Shown here: piece by piece, positions 35,344 through 35,604 of the stretch
How the letters are laid out: every line of letters begins with the position of its first letter
Numbering within the stretch: position 1 is the first letter of the stretch
Assembly (NCBI RefSeq): GCF_015062935.1
Contig: NZ_SUTM01000025.1
Location: 1 to 35,604, forward strand
Source: Methanobrevibacter sp.
GTDB taxonomy: Archaea; Methanobacteriota; Methanobacteria; Methanobacteriales; Methanobacteriaceae
Length of the DNA: 35,604 nucleotides
Reading direction: 5' to 3'
Position numbers and translations under genes: made by a program
The notes under the pieces: generated by a model
Told to the model about the DNA's origin: nothing
The model's database searches: none
What the model saw: the letters and a program-made list of their open reading frames with translations, nothing else

Positions 35344-35604
35344 ATGAGCAGTAATTTGAATAGGAATCAGCATTCAGTATACATATTAACTTATCATTTA
35401 GTATTGGTGATTAAATATCGTAGAAATGTAATTAATGAAGATATATTCGATTCATTAATGGTTATTTTTGATAATATTGGTTTTAAATATGGTATTCAAG
35501 TTAAAGAAGCGAATTGGGAGGTTGATCATATTCATATTTTATTTGAAGCTAAACCAAGTACTAATTTGGTTAAATTCATTAATTCTTATAAAAGTGCAAG
35601 TAGC
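35344..35604 (+). CDS. tnpA: IS200/IS605 transposase TnpA, partial (5' 87 codons)
   Basis: This is the N-terminal 87 residues of a Y1 single-strand transposase. The start, with NRNQHSVYILTYHLVLVIKYRR, is typical of IS200-type TnpA, and VDHIHILFE contains the HUH metal-binding pair (His-Ile-His). The catalytic tyrosine would lie further on, beyond the window. Family members are about 130-155 residues long, so roughly the last 50 to 65 residues are missing. The reading frame is intact as far as it can be seen, so the copy may be active. It is preceded by the left-end hairpin. Confidence 0.9.
   Translation, partial: MSSNLNRNQHSVYILTYHLVLVIKYRRNVINEDIFDSLMVIFDNIGFKYGIQVKEANWEVDHIHILFEAKPSTNLVKFINSYKSASS

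Larger units (their letters stand above)
35240..35604 (+). mobile_element. IS200/IS605-type element, left part, cut by window edge
   Basis: The element comprises a subterminal hairpin at 35251-35273 and the start of a Y1 transposase gene at 35344. The exact left boundary is not determined; the tract before the hairpin (about 35240) is a guess. The right side, including any tnpB gene, lies outside the window. Confidence 0.7.

Overview
The window comes from a methanogenic archaeon of the Methanobacteriales, most likely Methanobrevibacter or a close relative. The pointers are strongly AT-rich DNA, archaeal-type ribosome binding sites (GGTGA/GGAG), the methanogen enzyme TfrB (CoM-S-H:CoB-S-H:fumarate reductase subunit B), an archaeal SepF, a FilR1-type methanogen regulator, an AqpM-like aquaporin, pseudomurein-binding repeats and several large adhesin-like surface proteins. 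The genus is an inference from gene content and protein style; no database was searched.

Layout. 1-3700: a YhgE/Pip-type membrane protein, then a secreted beta-helix protein, each ending in a hairpin/T-tract terminator. 3862-5457: a membrane-anchored ABC1/UbiB kinase-like protein. 5665-11219: a tight five-gene, operon-like run (tfrB, a TrmJ-like RNA methyltransferase, a cysteine-rich ferredoxin-like protein, dcd, glyS), ending in a hairpin shared with a convergent FilR1-type regulator. 12183-14557: a TatD-like metallohydrolase, a small membrane-anchored Ig-like protein and a TDT/SLAC1-type transporter. 14563-16163 (minus): a DUF1611 protein leading directly into sepF. 16346-17861: a 2-phosphoglycerate-kinase-like P-loop protein overlapping a ZPR1 zinc-finger protein. 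17873-18313 (minus): a small acidic protein that I read as a divergent histone fold with a C-terminal helix.

18579-24956 (minus) is a giant adhesin of 2125 residues: signal peptide, beta-helix, about twelve DUF11 repeats and a C-terminal membrane anchor. Two stretches of 446 bp inside its repeat array look identical, 702 bp apart. A 466-bp AT-rich gap separates it from a divergent membrane-anchored protein with a pseudomurein-binding repeat (25423-26556). Then come an aquaporin, a nitroreductase-like protein on the minus strand, and a five-gene housekeeping run (pyrH, tatD, a DUF2116 zinc ribbon, a YbjQ protein, and a membrane protein with a YbjQ-like tail).

31214-34054 encodes a secreted protein with six Ig-like repeats, two pseudomurein-binding repeats and a C-terminal transglutaminase-like Cys-His-Asp domain: a candidate pseudomurein endoisopeptidase or wall-remodelling enzyme. 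It has no canonical start codon in the expected place, and a tetranucleotide repeat runs directly out of its TATA box. The window closes with a DUF364 protein, a two-helix membrane protein, and the left end and start of an IS200/IS605-type transposase cut by the window edge.

The strongest candidates for something undescribed are the divergent histone-fold protein, the recently homogenised adhesin repeats, the wall-enzyme gene with its unusual start and promoter repeat, and the cysteine-dense ferredoxin-like protein. No tRNA, rRNA or CRISPR array was seen.
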